Source: JAAYRQ01 sp035647815 (GTDB lineage Bacteria > Bacillota > Syntrophomonadia > Syntrophomonadales > Syntrophomonadaceae). From it: a stretch of DNA of 64,000 nucleotides. Location: assembly GCA_035647815.1 (NCBI GenBank), contig DASRMR010000028.1, forward strand, positions 1-64,000, given 5' to 3'. The notes under the pieces were generated by a model. It worked only from the letters and a program-made list of their open reading frames with translations. It searched no databases and was not told the origin of the DNA. The translations under genes were made by a program, and so were the position numbers. Numbering within the stretch: the stretch's first letter is position 1; every line of letters begins with the position of its first letter. Shown here one piece after another: positions 54,064 to 62,808 of the stretch.

Positions 54064-54984
54064 TTATACTAATATTTTTTCCATAACCCTCAAGGCATTG
54101 CCATGAAGAATCTTTGCCACTTCCTGGGGCATAAAACCACGTTTGGTAAGAAGTTCTTCCCATTGTTTATATTCTTCAATCCCGGGCATAATTATATCAT
54201 CAGCACCATCAAAATCAGAACCTAAGGCGACATGATTAACCCCGATATAATCAGAAATATACTGAATATGATCTATTAGACCGTTTATATCAGCTTTCTT
54301 TTCGCTAATAAAGGAACTAACTTGATTAACACCAACTATACCACCATTTTGGGCTAATGTTTTTAATTGTTCATCACTCAAGTTACGTCTATGTGAACAT
54401 ATTCCTTGTACATTGCTATGCGTGACCATAATGGGGTTGTCATAATAATCAAATGTTTCAAAAAAGGCTTGCTCGGAAATGTGAGATAAATCTAAGATTA
54501 TACCTAATTTTTGCATTTCCTTGATTGTTTTTTTACCGAACTTACTTAAGCCGCCAGCATTAGGACCTTCACCAACACCATCTGCTAATAAATTGCGATT
54601 ATTCCAAGTAAGTCCCATACTACGCAATCCAAGCCGGTAAAATAATCTTAACAACTCTAGGTCAGTTCCTATAGCCTCAGCACCCTCAAGATGAAGTACT
54701 GCACCGATCTTATCGTTATTTAAATTAATATCCTCATACTGTTTCACTAAATAAATATAAGATTCATTAATTACTAACTCTGAAAGAAATTTTTCTGTTT
54801 GTAATAATATATTTTTAAGTGCTATATTCTGATCTGTAGGCATAGTAAACATAGCAAAAAATTGCACTAATATATTTGCTTTCATAGCCCGACTAATATC
54901 TAAATGATATGAGTTAGAGTATAATGGCATATTTTTTTCAGTCAGGACAGAAATAGTATCACAATGCAAATCAATTATTTTCAT
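54064..54984 (-). CDS. Membrane dipeptidase-family (renal dipeptidase-like) zinc peptidase
   Basis: This 306-residue protein belongs to the peptidase M19 family: DLHCDT near the start, VLHLEGAEAIG, TWNNRN, ILDLSHISEQAF, VTHSNVQGICSHRRN and GSDFDGADDI give the binuclear zinc ligands. It hydrolyses dipeptides, often with a D-residue. ATG follows AGGGGG. It precedes the PHP gene on the same strand and lies after spoVS. Confidence 0.93.
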   Translation of the reverse strand: MKIIDLHCDTISVLTEKNMPLYSNSYHLDISRAMKANILVQFFAMFTMPTDQNIALKNILLQTEKFLSELVINESYIYLVKQYEDINLNNDKIGAVLHLEGAEAIGTDLELLRLFYRLGLRSMGLTWNNRNLLADGVGEGPNAGGLSKFGKKTIKEMQKLGIILDLSHISEQAFFETFDYYDNPIMVTHSNVQGICSHRRNLSDEQLKTLAQNGGIVGVNQVSSFISEKKADINGLIDHIQYISDYIGVNHVALGSDFDGADDIIMPGIEEYKQWEELLTKRGFMPQEVAKILHGNALRVMEKILV

Positions 54985-55006
54985 AATAATAAACCCCCTT
55001 AAAAAT

Positions 55007-55033
55007 AAATAACCTGCTAAAAGCAGGTTATTT
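55007..55033 (-). terminator. Terminator after spoVS
   Basis: AAATAACCTGCT and AGCAGGTTATTT form a strong hairpin about 30 bases beyond the spoVS stop codon. Confidence 0.85.
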
Positions 55034-55061
55034 AATAATAGTTTGTAATTTGACTACTTAA

Positions 55062-55322
55062 CTATCTAGGCTCAATAATAAATTTAATAGCAGTTCTTTC
55101 TTCACCATCAATCATTATGTCAGTAAACGCTGGTATAGATATAAGATCCATCCCACTCGGAGCAACAAAACCACGAGCTATAGCTATTGCCTTAACTGAT
55201 TGGTTTATGGCACCAGCACCTATAGCCTGAATTTCTGCGGCACCATTTTCCCTTAAAACCCCCGCAAGTGCTCCAGCTACAGAATTTGGACTAGATTTAG
55301 CTGAAACTTTTAATACCTCCAT
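55062..55322 (-). CDS. spoVS: Stage V sporulation protein S
   Basis: This 86-residue Alba-like protein matches SpoVS almost along its whole length (MEVLKVSAKSSPNSVAGALA, GAGAINQSVKAIAIARGFV, and IKFIIEPR). In Bacillus, SpoVS affects sporulation stage V and septum formation; its molecular role is unclear. ATG follows GGGGG. It lies beside ymdB and rny, a conserved Firmicutes cluster, and supports a sporulating lineage. Confidence 0.97.
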   Translation of the reverse strand: MEVLKVSAKSSPNSVAGALAGVLRENGAAEIQAIGAGAINQSVKAIAIARGFVAPSGMDLISIPAFTDIMIDGEERTAIKFIIEPR

Positions 55323-55440
55323 CTAATTAACCCCCTCAAATATTGTATAAAATATTGTATTAACTGCTCTATTGAATTATATTCTAATAATATCAAGTAA
55401 TTCCTGCTTTCTGGGGGGAAACTTTGGATATTTCTTCTAT

Positions 55441-56223
55441 TTAATTTAATATATGGGCAACTCTATAAATTTTATCTACTTTTAAGGAATCGTTGTCCAA
55501 TTCTAATACTACGCCTTGTATTTGAGCTGCACCTTTAGCAACTTGAAAACGAGCTGGTCTCTGGTTTATAAACCTTTCTATTACTATTTCTTTTTTCATA
55601 CCTAAAATAGAATCAACTGGTCCAGTCATGCCTAAATCTGTAATATAAGCTGTTCCTTCGGGTAAAATTCTTTCATCTGCTGTCTGAATATGGGTATGTG
55701 TTCCTAATAAAGCAGATATTCTACCATCAGCATAATAAGCTAAAGCTAATTTCTCAGAAGTAGCCTCAGCATGAAAATCGACAATAATTATATCTGCTTC
55801 TCCTTCAATACTAGCTAATATTTCGTCTAGTTTTCTAAATGGGCAATCTAAAGGTGCTAAAAATACGCGACCTGACAAATTAATGACTGCTACATTTATA
55901 TTAAAACCAGCTTTATAAATATGGTAACCTTGCCCTGGACAATAATCAGGATAATTAGCTGGCCTTACTAACCTATGTTCAGTATCAACAAAGTTGAAAA
56001 TATCCTTATTATCCCATACATGGTTTCCCATAGTTAAGACATCTATATTAGATGTTAGTAATTCCTCCATAACATCTTTAGTTAAGCCCCTACCACCAGC
56101 AGCATTTTCAGCATTGACTACAGTAAATTCTATATCATGTTTTCTTTGTATACCTGGTAAGAGTTCTCTAATAACTTTGCGTCCAGGTTGCCCGACAACA
56201 TCACCAATAACAAGAATGTTCAA
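55441..56223 (-). CDS. ymdB: YmdB-family metallophosphoesterase
   Basis: This 260-residue phosphoesterase (TIGR00282) has the metal ligands GDVVGQPGR, NAENAAGG, MGNHVWDN, VDFHAEATSEK, GTHTHIQTADE and the closing GMTGP. YmdB hydrolyses 2',3'- and 3',5'-cAMP and influences biofilm and colony behaviour in Bacillus. It lies between the orphan gene and spoVS and downstream of rny, the usual order. Confidence 0.96.
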   Translation of the reverse strand: MNILVIGDVVGQPGRKVIRELLPGIQRKHDIEFTVVNAENAAGGRGLTKDVMEELLTSNIDVLTMGNHVWDNKDIFNFVDTEHRLVRPANYPDYCPGQGYHIYKAGFNINVAVINLSGRVFLAPLDCPFRKLDEILASIEGEADIIIVDFHAEATSEKLALAYYADGRISALLGTHTHIQTADERILPEGTAYITDLGMTGPVDSILGMKKEIVIERFINQRPARFQVAKGAAQIQGVVLELDNDSLKVDKIYRVAHILN

Positions 56224-56239
56224 TGATATGCCTCCATTT

Positions 56240-56722
56240 TTATCTATTATGAAAAATTACCCTACCATTCTGGCGATATACAAGGTAACTACTCTTAGTT
56301 TTGCTACCTTTATATATTTGGTCTAACAAACTTCTTTTAAGTTGTTTATTATTAATTGCATCAGGATAGTTCAGATCATTTTTAATTAAAAATTCACTTA
56401 AAAAACTATTAGCTAATTTAATAAAAAGCTTTAATTCTTCCCTATTAACTGTTTCAATATCCCGATGAAAGCTAATCAAGCATAATCCTCTAATAGATTT
56501 TGTTTTTATATACCGAGTAATCGGTTCTACTCCCCTTAGTTTATCATAAGTGTTTAAACACTTATTTAATTCCCTTTCAAAAAGCTTTTGTTCATCGACT
56601 TTTTCAGAAATTAATGCTATTTCAAAGGTAATAATACTATTTATCCCATCATATTTAACCATATTAAGTTCCGGATAATCTAATGAGGCAGTAATTAGTT
56701 CTATACCATTAGTTGATTTCAA
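56240..56722 (-). CDS. Protein of unknown function between rny and ymdB
   Basis: This protein of about 160 residues is mixed charged with no signal or span. It shows no motif I know; SNSFLSEF-like helices and the C-terminal LVYRQNGRVIFHNR are its only notable parts. Start placed at TTG 56722, six bases after AAGGGGAAG; an ATG eight codons earlier lacks an RBS. It starts after the rny terminator and ends 16 bases before ymdB, so it is probably in a unit with ymdB. A role in RNA or cyclic-nucleotide metabolism is speculation from position. Confidence 0.6.
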   Translation of the reverse strand: MKSTNGIELITASLDYPELNMVKYDGINSIITFEIALISEKVDEQKLFERELNKCLNTYDKLRGVEPITRYIKTKSIRGLCLISFHRDIETVNREELKLFIKLANSFLSEFLIKNDLNYPDAINNKQLKRSLLDQIYKGSKTKSSYLVYRQNGRVIFHNR

Positions 56723-56814
56723 TTTAATCTTCCCCTTTTTGGACATTTAATAAACGATTCGTCAGATAAAAGGTGAATTCCTGCCCAAAACCCTTAGTAA
56801 AATGTGTCAATAAA

Positions 56815-56837
56815 AAAACAGGGCTAAGCCCTGTTTT
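56815..56837 (-). terminator. Terminator after rny
   Basis: AAAACAGGGC pairs with GCCCTGTTTT, just downstream of the rny stop codon. Confidence 0.85.
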
Positions 56838-56859
56838 AATCTTAATTTAAATAATTTGC

Positions 56860-58401
56860 TTATTTGGCAAATTCAATTGCTCTAGTTTCCCGCAGAACAA
56901 CTACCTTTATTTGTCCCGGATAATCTAGTTCTTGTTCTATCTTTTTGGCTATATCACGAGAAATATTAATAGCTTGTAAGTCATCAATATTCTCCGGTTT
57001 AACCATTACTCTTATTTCACGACCAGCCTGTATGGCAAAAGTTCTCTCTACACCTTCAAAAGATTCAGCTAAATTTTCTAGTTTTTCTAATCTCTTGATG
57101 TAAGTTTCCAATGTTTCACGACGTGCTCCCGGCCGTGAAGCTGATACTGCATCAGCCGCCTGTATTAGAACAGCTTCAACTGATTCTGGATCAATATCTC
57201 CATGATGAGCAGCAATAGCATGGATAACTTCCTTGCTTTCCCTATATTTTTTAGCTAAATTTACACCGATCTCAATGTGAGGGCCTGATACTTCATGATC
57301 TATTGCTTTTCCGATATCATGAAGCAACCCTGCTCGTTTAGCTAATACTATATCAACTTCAAGCTCAGCTGCCATAATCCCAGCTAGGTGTGCCACTTCA
57401 ATCGAATGTTTCAGCACATTCTGGCCATAACTAGTCCTATATTTTAATCTACCTAATAACTTTATTAATTCAGGGTGCAAACCGTGAACGCCTACTTCAA
57501 AAGCAGCCTGTTCTCCAACCTCCCGGATCTCCTGATCAATTTCTTTCTTAGCTTTTTCAATCATCTCTTCAATTCTCGCTGGATGAATTCGGCCATCAGA
57601 AACTAAATTTTCTAATGCTACCCTAGCTATTTCTCTACGTATAGGATCAAAAGAAGATAAAATTACAGCCTCAGGCGTATCATCTATGATTAGATCAACA
57701 CCTGATAAAGTTTCAAAAGTCCGTATATTTCTTCCTTCTCTACCAATAATTCTACCTTTCATCTCATCATTAGGTAAAGCTACTACCGATACCGTAGTTT
57801 CGGAAACCACATCAGCTGCACACTTTTGTATAGCTAATGCTACAATGTCTTTCCCCTTTTTATCGGCCTCTTCTTTAGCCTCTTCTTCAATCCTTTTAAT
57901 CATAATGGCTGTTTCTTGTCTTATTTCTTGTTCCACATTATGAAGTAGGATTTCCTTGGCCTCTTCCCCAGTTAAGCCGGAAAGGCGTTCCAACTCTTTT
58001 AATTTTTGAGTACGAATTATTTCTAAGTCTTGTTGATGCCTTTCTACTTCTTTTTCTTTATTTTGTATCGTTTGTTCTTTTTTTTCAATTTTGTCAGATT
58101 TTTTATCTAAAGTTTCTTCTTTTTGAACAATACGCCTTTCAACTCGATCTAATTCTCTACGTCTTTCACGAATATCTTTTTCTGCTTCCTGTCTATTACG
58201 ATGTATTTCATCCTTAGCTTCTAGAAGTAATTCTTTTTTCTTACCTTCTCCTTCTTTATTAGCTTCTTCTATCATTTTCGCTACTAGTTCTTCTGCAGCA
58301 CCAATTCTACTTTCAGCTACTAGACGTCTACCATAGTAACCAGCAGTTAGTCCCACAGCTAAAGAAACTGTAATAAAGATAAAACTCAATAGTGTATTAA
58401 T
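56860..58401 (-). CDS. rny: Ribonuclease Y
   Basis: This endoribonuclease starts mRNA decay at the membrane. It has an N-terminal span (about 5-25), a long charged coiled coil (about 30-200), a KH domain (about 205-270, MKGRIIGREGRNIRTFE), and an HD domain (about 330-425) with LLHDIGKAIDHE and AIAAHHGD. The usual reading frame opens with GTG at 58410, but that codon is part of AGGAGGTG. An ATT at 58401 stands eight bases after AGGAGG and is the candidate start I use; GTG remains possible. It has about 513 residues, normal for the family. Confidence 0.94.
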   Translation of the reverse strand: MNTLLSFIFITVSLAVGLTAGYYGRRLVAESRIGAAEELVAKMIEEANKEGEGKKKELLLEAKDEIHRNRQEAEKDIRERRRELDRVERRIVQKEETLDKKSDKIEKKEQTIQNKEKEVERHQQDLEIIRTQKLKELERLSGLTGEEAKEILLHNVEQEIRQETAIMIKRIEEEAKEEADKKGKDIVALAIQKCAADVVSETTVSVVALPNDEMKGRIIGREGRNIRTFETLSGVDLIIDDTPEAVILSSFDPIRREIARVALENLVSDGRIHPARIEEMIEKAKKEIDQEIREVGEQAAFEVGVHGLHPELIKLLGRLKYRTSYGQNVLKHSIEVAHLAGIMAAELEVDIVLAKRAGLLHDIGKAIDHEVSGPHIEIGVNLAKKYRESKEVIHAIAAHHGDIDPESVEAVLIQAADAVSASRPGARRETLETYIKRLEKLENLAESFEGVERTFAIQAGREIRVMVKPENIDDLQAINISRDIAKKIEQELDYPGQIKVVVLRETRAIEFAK

Positions 58402-58453
58402 ATAATTCACCTCCTATAAATTTGATAGTATCAATATTTGTTTTAAAATTAAA

Positions 58454-58481
58454 AAAAGCCGAGTTTTAAAACTCGGCTTTT
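58454..58481 (-). terminator. Terminator between recA and rny (or rny attenuator)
   Basis: AAAAGCCGAGTTTT and its complement form a perfect stem with a T-run on the minus strand. It is 270 bases beyond recA and only about 50 bases before the rny start, so it could end recA or regulate rny. Confidence 0.75.
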
Positions 58482-58750
58482 ATTAGAAGACGACCATTAG
58501 AATTTAATTAAATTCACCCACAATTTATTAAAGTTGAAGTTAAACTACAACTTTAATAATGGAGTAGGCATCTTTAATCCCACTGCAACCTAGCAAGACT
58601 AGTTTTAAAATATATATAAAACTCTTTGTTAGAGTCCTTAAAATCTCTATAATACTATTATATATAAAAAATTTAGAGCTTACAGGTCAAATTCATCAGG
58701 TACAACTTCTAACCAAGTTCTATATAGATTTTAGTAATTTTATACTTTAG
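58482..58750 (-). promoter_or_regulatory. Possible rny leader region with hairpins
   Basis: No gene is found in these 270 bases. On the minus strand TTGACC stands about 18-20 bases before a TATATA, giving a possible promoter near 58690. Downstream lie a strong hairpin (TTATTAAAGTT with its complement, about 58527-58557) and then the terminator at 58454-58481. The arrangement could be a leader with attenuation, or simply a recA 3' region plus a promoter. Confidence 0.35.
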
Positions 58751-58752
58751 TG

Positions 58753-59787
58753 TCAAGCTTCATCTGTTGGGTCTGGTACCTTAGTCCTTTCTTTTATGTT
58801 TTCTGTAATCTGATCGCTGATCAGTTTATAGAAATCTGGATGATTTTTAATATACTCTTTTGCATTTTCTCTACCTTGTCCTAAACGTTCACCTTGATAG
58901 GAATACCAAGAACCACTTTTCGTGATTATTTCCATCTCTGATCCGATATCTAATAGATCCCCTTCTTTAGATATTCCTTGCCCATACATAAGGTCAAATT
59001 CCACCGTTTTAAATGGTGGTGCAACTTTGTTTTTGACTACTCTTACCCTAGTACGGTTACCGAGCAATTCAGTTCCCTGTTTTATAGGTTCACCTTTTCT
59101 TACATCAAGGCGTACTGAAGAATAAAACTTAAGAGCCCTCCCGCCACTAGTAGTTTCATTACTTCCGTAAATCACACCTACCTTTTCCCGTATCTGATTT
59201 ATAAAAACACATGTCGTATGCGATTTTCCAATATGTGCAGTTAGTTTTCTTAGAGCCTGAGACATTAATCTCGCCTGCAACCCCACATGAACATCGCCCA
59301 TTTCACCTTCTAGTTCAGCTTTTGGTACTAAGGCTGCTACTGAATCAATTACTACTATATCTATAGCTCCACTCCTAACTAAAGCTTCAGCAATCTCTAA
59401 AGCCTGCTCACCACTATCTGGTTGAGATACTAAAAGATTAGTCGTGTCAACTCCTAAGTTTTTAGCATATAGCGGATCTAAGGCATGTTCTGCATCAATA
59501 AAGGCTGCAAGTCCACCATCCTTTTGAGCTTGAGCTATTGCATGTAAAGCCACAGTAGTTTTACCCGAAGATTCGGGTCCAAATATTTCAACAACTCGTC
59601 CCCTCGGCAACCCACCTACCCCAAGAGCTAAATCTAAGGAAATACATCCAGTTGATATAACCTCGATATTCATGGATACATTTTCCCCTAGTTTCATAAT
59701 AGAACCTTTACCAAACTGTTTTTCTATACTTTTAATAGCAACATCTAATGCTTCTATCTTTCCCGGATCAAATTCTCTTTTTGACAT
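58753..59787 (-). CDS. recA: Recombinase RecA
   Basis: This protein of about 344 residues has all RecA hallmarks: Walker A GPESSGKTT, VVIDSVAAL, FINQIREKVGVIYGSNETTSGG (loop 2 region), and a C-terminal tail rich in charged residues. It promotes strand exchange and induces SOS by LexA cleavage. The ATG at 59787 lies six bases after GAGGAGG; the longer frame begins inside it. It has its own promoter with a LexA-like box. Confidence 0.98.
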   Translation of the reverse strand: MSKREFDPGKIEALDVAIKSIEKQFGKGSIMKLGENVSMNIEVISTGCISLDLALGVGGLPRGRVVEIFGPESSGKTTVALHAIAQAQKDGGLAAFIDAEHALDPLYAKNLGVDTTNLLVSQPDSGEQALEIAEALVRSGAIDIVVIDSVAALVPKAELEGEMGDVHVGLQARLMSQALRKLTAHIGKSHTTCVFINQIREKVGVIYGSNETTSGGRALKFYSSVRLDVRKGEPIKQGTELLGNRTRVRVVKNKVAPPFKTVEFDLMYGQGISKEGDLLDIGSEMEIITKSGSWYSYQGERLGQGRENAKEYIKNHPDFYKLISDQITENIKERTKVPDPTDEA

Positions 59788-59799
59788 ATCCATCCTCCT

Positions 59800-59848
59800 C
59801 AAACATATGTTCGCATTTATTATAATCTAGTTAAACTAAATATGTCAA
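59800..59848 (-). promoter_or_regulatory. recA promoter with LexA-type operator
   Basis: On the minus strand TTGACA (59843-59848 in plus coordinates) and TATAAT (59819-59824) are 18 bases apart. Immediately downstream CGAACATATGTTTG (59800-59813) is one base from the Firmicutes SOS box CGAACATATGTTCG. LexA repression of recA is a strong inference. Confidence 0.9.
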
Positions 59849-59889
59849 TTCATATTATTATTTAGAACTTAAGTAAAATTATCTAAATC

Positions 59890-61143
59890 TTATGAATATC
59901 CAAATTTAATAAATCTCCTCACCAAATCTAAACTGCTTTTCGCCGCTATAACTCTTATACCTGTCCTATTTCCAACGGAATGTAATTCTTCCACTATAAT
60001 ACCTTTATCATAAGCTAAGGCTATATAGACTAAGCCTACAGGCTTCTCAGGGCTTCCACCATCTGGTCCTGCTATTCCCGTAATTGCCAATCCTAAATTA
60101 GTCCCAGAAACTTTCAAAATACCTTTAGCCATCTCCTCTGCAGTCTCCTTACTTACTGCCCCGAACCTTTTTAAGGTTTCTTTAGAAACATCTAATAGCT
60201 GAATTTTAGCCATATTACTATAAGAAATAATCGATCCCCATAAATATTCTGAACTACCAGGCATATCTGTCAAATATTTCGATACTAGACCACCAGTACA
60301 AGACTCTGCTACCGCTATCTTGTAATTATTTTCAGTGAGCTGCTTGGCAACTATAGACTTGAGTTCATCATCATCGAAACCATAAACATGCTTACCTAAT
60401 TCTTTTTCAATCTTATCTATAATCTCATTAAGTATAGTTTTACTAGCCTCCAAATCCTGCCCTTCTGCAGTTACTCTAATTAATATTTCACCTTCCTTAG
60501 CAATAAGAGCAACACTACATCCATGTAAATTATCTATTATTGAGGATAGTCTTTTTTCCACCTGTGATTCGCCAAGTCCAAATACTTTCACCGTCTTAAT
60601 TACAGATAATTTACCTAAAAAATTAGAATCGCTTCTTAATAATGGTATTACCTGCTCAATTAACATCTTTTTCATTTCCTGAGGAGGACCAGGTAATAAT
60701 ATTATCGTTTTATCATCTTGCTTTAAAAAAATACCTGGGGCTGTTCCTAATAGGTTTCGCAGAATGGTAGCATTATCAGGAAACATAGCCTGTTTTAAAT
60801 TAGATTCAGGCATCTCTCTACCACGACTAGCAAAATAACTTCTTATTTTATCTGCCTCCAACTCATTTAGTTTCATATTCAGTCCTAAAGTTTTACATAC
60901 TACTTCCTTAGTTAGATCATCTCTAGTAGGACCTAAACCGCCACTAGCAATAATAATGTCAGCTGATTTAAGTGCTAATTCAAATGCGCTTTTTATATGT
61001 CTTTCATTATCACCGACCGTGCTGACTCCTAAAACTCTAATGCCTATGAGCTCTAATTGCTGACTAATAAATGAAGCATTAATATCTAAAGTGTCACCAA
61101 GTATAAGCTCTGTACCAGTTGAAATGATAAAAGCCTTTTTCAT
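59890..61143 (-). CDS. cinA: CinA: competence/damage-inducible protein with PncC domain
   Basis: This 417-residue protein has an N-terminal MoCF-like domain (about 1-170, FIISTGTELILGDT, IASGGLGPTRDD, ILLPGPPQEMK) with NMN/ADP-ribose pyrophosphatase activity in the family. The C-terminal PncC nicotinamide-nucleotide amidase domain (about 260-417) has AVAESCTGGLVS and ITGIAGPDGGSPEKPVGLVY. It recycles pyridine nucleotide. It lies just before recA on the same strand, a classic neighbour. ATG follows AAAGGGG. Confidence 0.96.
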   Translation of the reverse strand: MKKAFIISTGTELILGDTLDINASFISQQLELIGIRVLGVSTVGDNERHIKSAFELALKSADIIIASGGLGPTRDDLTKEVVCKTLGLNMKLNELEADKIRSYFASRGREMPESNLKQAMFPDNATILRNLLGTAPGIFLKQDDKTIILLPGPPQEMKKMLIEQVIPLLRSDSNFLGKLSVIKTVKVFGLGESQVEKRLSSIIDNLHGCSVALIAKEGEILIRVTAEGQDLEASKTILNEIIDKIEKELGKHVYGFDDDELKSIVAKQLTENNYKIAVAESCTGGLVSKYLTDMPGSSEYLWGSIISYSNMAKIQLLDVSKETLKRFGAVSKETAEEMAKGILKVSGTNLGLAITGIAGPDGGSPEKPVGLVYIALAYDKGIIVEELHSVGNRTGIRVIAAKSSLDLVRRFIKFGYS

Positions 61144-61275
61144 CTAAAAGTTCATCCCCTTTAAAAACTAAATCTAGTTTTAGTATAGGCAATTTGACTA
61201 TTTTAAAATATTTAACTTCTATAATATAATTCTTTCTACCTCCCTAATCATCCTTCTAAACGAAAAATAAAAAAT

Positions 61276-61324
61276 GCTCCCTCCAAATGACAGTTTGTTT
61301 TTCACTGTCTATATTGAAAGGAGC
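61276..61324 (-). terminator. Terminator after the FtsH-like gene
   Basis: GCTCC (61276-61280) pairs with GGAGC (61320-61324) and GACAGT (61289-61294) with ACTGTC (61304-61309); on the minus strand ATTTTTTATTTTT follows. Confidence 0.7.
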
Positions 61325-61344
61325 TTATCATTACCTTAAATTTA

Positions 61345-62808
61345 CTAATTTAGTAATTCAATTAGCTTTTCCCTATCTATTGTTTCCTCTTCTAAAATAT
61401 AATCAGCAATATTAAATAAAACAGTCTGTCTTTTTTCTAATACCTCTTGTGTTTTTATTTCCATTTTTCTTAAAATTTCTTTACATTCTTTATATAATAT
61501 CTCTGTAGGTACATCGGAAGAATTTACAATTCCTAATGATGATAAACCTGCATCAATTATCTTTCTAGTTAAATCCCAAGCCTGAACAAAATCATTTTGA
61601 GCCCCAGTACTACGATTCCCGTACTTTATCTCCTCTGCTATAGCGCCAGCTAACATTATCATAATCTGATTTTCTAAATGCTCCCTAGTATATAGATATT
61701 GATCATCTTGAGGCGATTTTCTCATAAAACCTAAAGCTTTACCACGCGGTATTATAGTCAAAGAAGCTACTGAACCAGGCTCGACAACTTCGCTAACAAT
61801 AGCATGACCTGTTTCATGAATACTGACTCTTTCTAGTTCTGATCTTATCGGTTTACGTTCAAGTTTTTCACCCATAATAACTTTGTCAATAGCCTCCATA
61901 AAATGCTCCTTATAAATCTGTTCATTTCCCTCCCGCATTGCCAATATAGCTGCTTCATTACTCAAGCTTTCTAAATGTGCACCTGAAAAACCAAAAGTTG
62001 CTCGAGCAATCTCTTCTAAATCCGTTTTGTTTTCTACTGGTTTGTTACGAGTATGAATATCTAATATCTTTGATCTACCACATTTATCTGGTAAACCTAC
62101 TTGTACCTGACGATCAAATCTACCTGGTCTTAACAAAGCGCTGTCTAGCATGTCTGCTCTATTAGTAGCTCCTATGATAAGAATAGGCAAGTCTTCATGC
62201 TTAGATATACCATCCATTTCAACTAATAACTGATTTAGGGTCTGATCATATTCCATATGACTAGTATTTGATCCCCTCTTACCACCTAAAACTTCAAGTT
62301 CATCTATAAAAATTATCGCATTATTACAATCACTGTTTTTGGCTTTTTTGCGTGCATCTTTAAAAAGGTTCCTAACCCTTTTAGCACCGACACCAGCATA
62401 CATTTCAATAAATTCGCTACCCGAAACGGTTATAAATACTGATTTAGTATAACTAGCTGCCGCCCTAGCTAATAATGTTTTTCCAGTACCTGGTGGCCCC
62501 ACTAATAATACACCTTTTAAAGGCCTTATTCCCATACGAGTTATCTCCTCAGGTTTCATTAAAAATTGTAGGGCCTCTTTTAATTCACCAGCTGCAGTTT
62601 CTTGACCACCTATATCATCAAAACTTATAGATATATCTTTTTTTATTCCTTTACCAATATTTCCTATTTGTAAGTTCCCTTGAGCCTGCATCAAAAAATA
62701 GAGTCCTCCCATAATTAAGAGTACTAGTATTATTGGGGTCACATTTGTGCCAATAATATAAAGAAAAATTATAAATGCTACAACTAATCCTACTAATATT
62801 TCTATCAT
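61345..62808 (-). CDS. Compact FtsH-like AAA+ zinc metalloprotease
   Basis: This 487-residue protein has two membrane spans at the very N-terminus (about 1-20 and 23-41) with almost no loop between them, so the usual FtsH periplasmic domain is missing. The AAA domain has Walker A GPPGTGKT (104-111), pore loop YAGVG (137-141, Tyr in place of the usual Phe), Walker B IIFIDE (165-170) and SRH GATNRADMLDSALLRPGRFDR. The M41 protease domain has zinc motif HETGH (331-335) and Asp406 as the third ligand. It is shorter than FtsH (about 600-650). It overlaps the small membrane gene at 62805 by four bases, forming an operon. Substrates are unknown. Confidence 0.88.
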   Translation of the reverse strand: MIEILVGLVVAFIIFLYIIGTNVTPIILVLLIMGGLYFLMQAQGNLQIGNIGKGIKKDISISFDDIGGQETAAGELKEALQFLMKPEEITRMGIRPLKGVLLVGPPGTGKTLLARAAASYTKSVFITVSGSEFIEMYAGVGAKRVRNLFKDARKKAKNSDCNNAIIFIDELEVLGGKRGSNTSHMEYDQTLNQLLVEMDGISKHEDLPILIIGATNRADMLDSALLRPGRFDRQVQVGLPDKCGRSKILDIHTRNKPVENKTDLEEIARATFGFSGAHLESLSNEAAILAMREGNEQIYKEHFMEAIDKVIMGEKLERKPIRSELERVSIHETGHAIVSEVVEPGSVASLTIIPRGKALGFMRKSPQDDQYLYTREHLENQIMIMLAGAIAEEIKYGNRSTGAQNDFVQAWDLTRKIIDAGLSSLGIVNSSDVPTEILYKECKEILRKMEIKTQEVLEKRQTVLFNIADYILEEETIDREKLIELLN

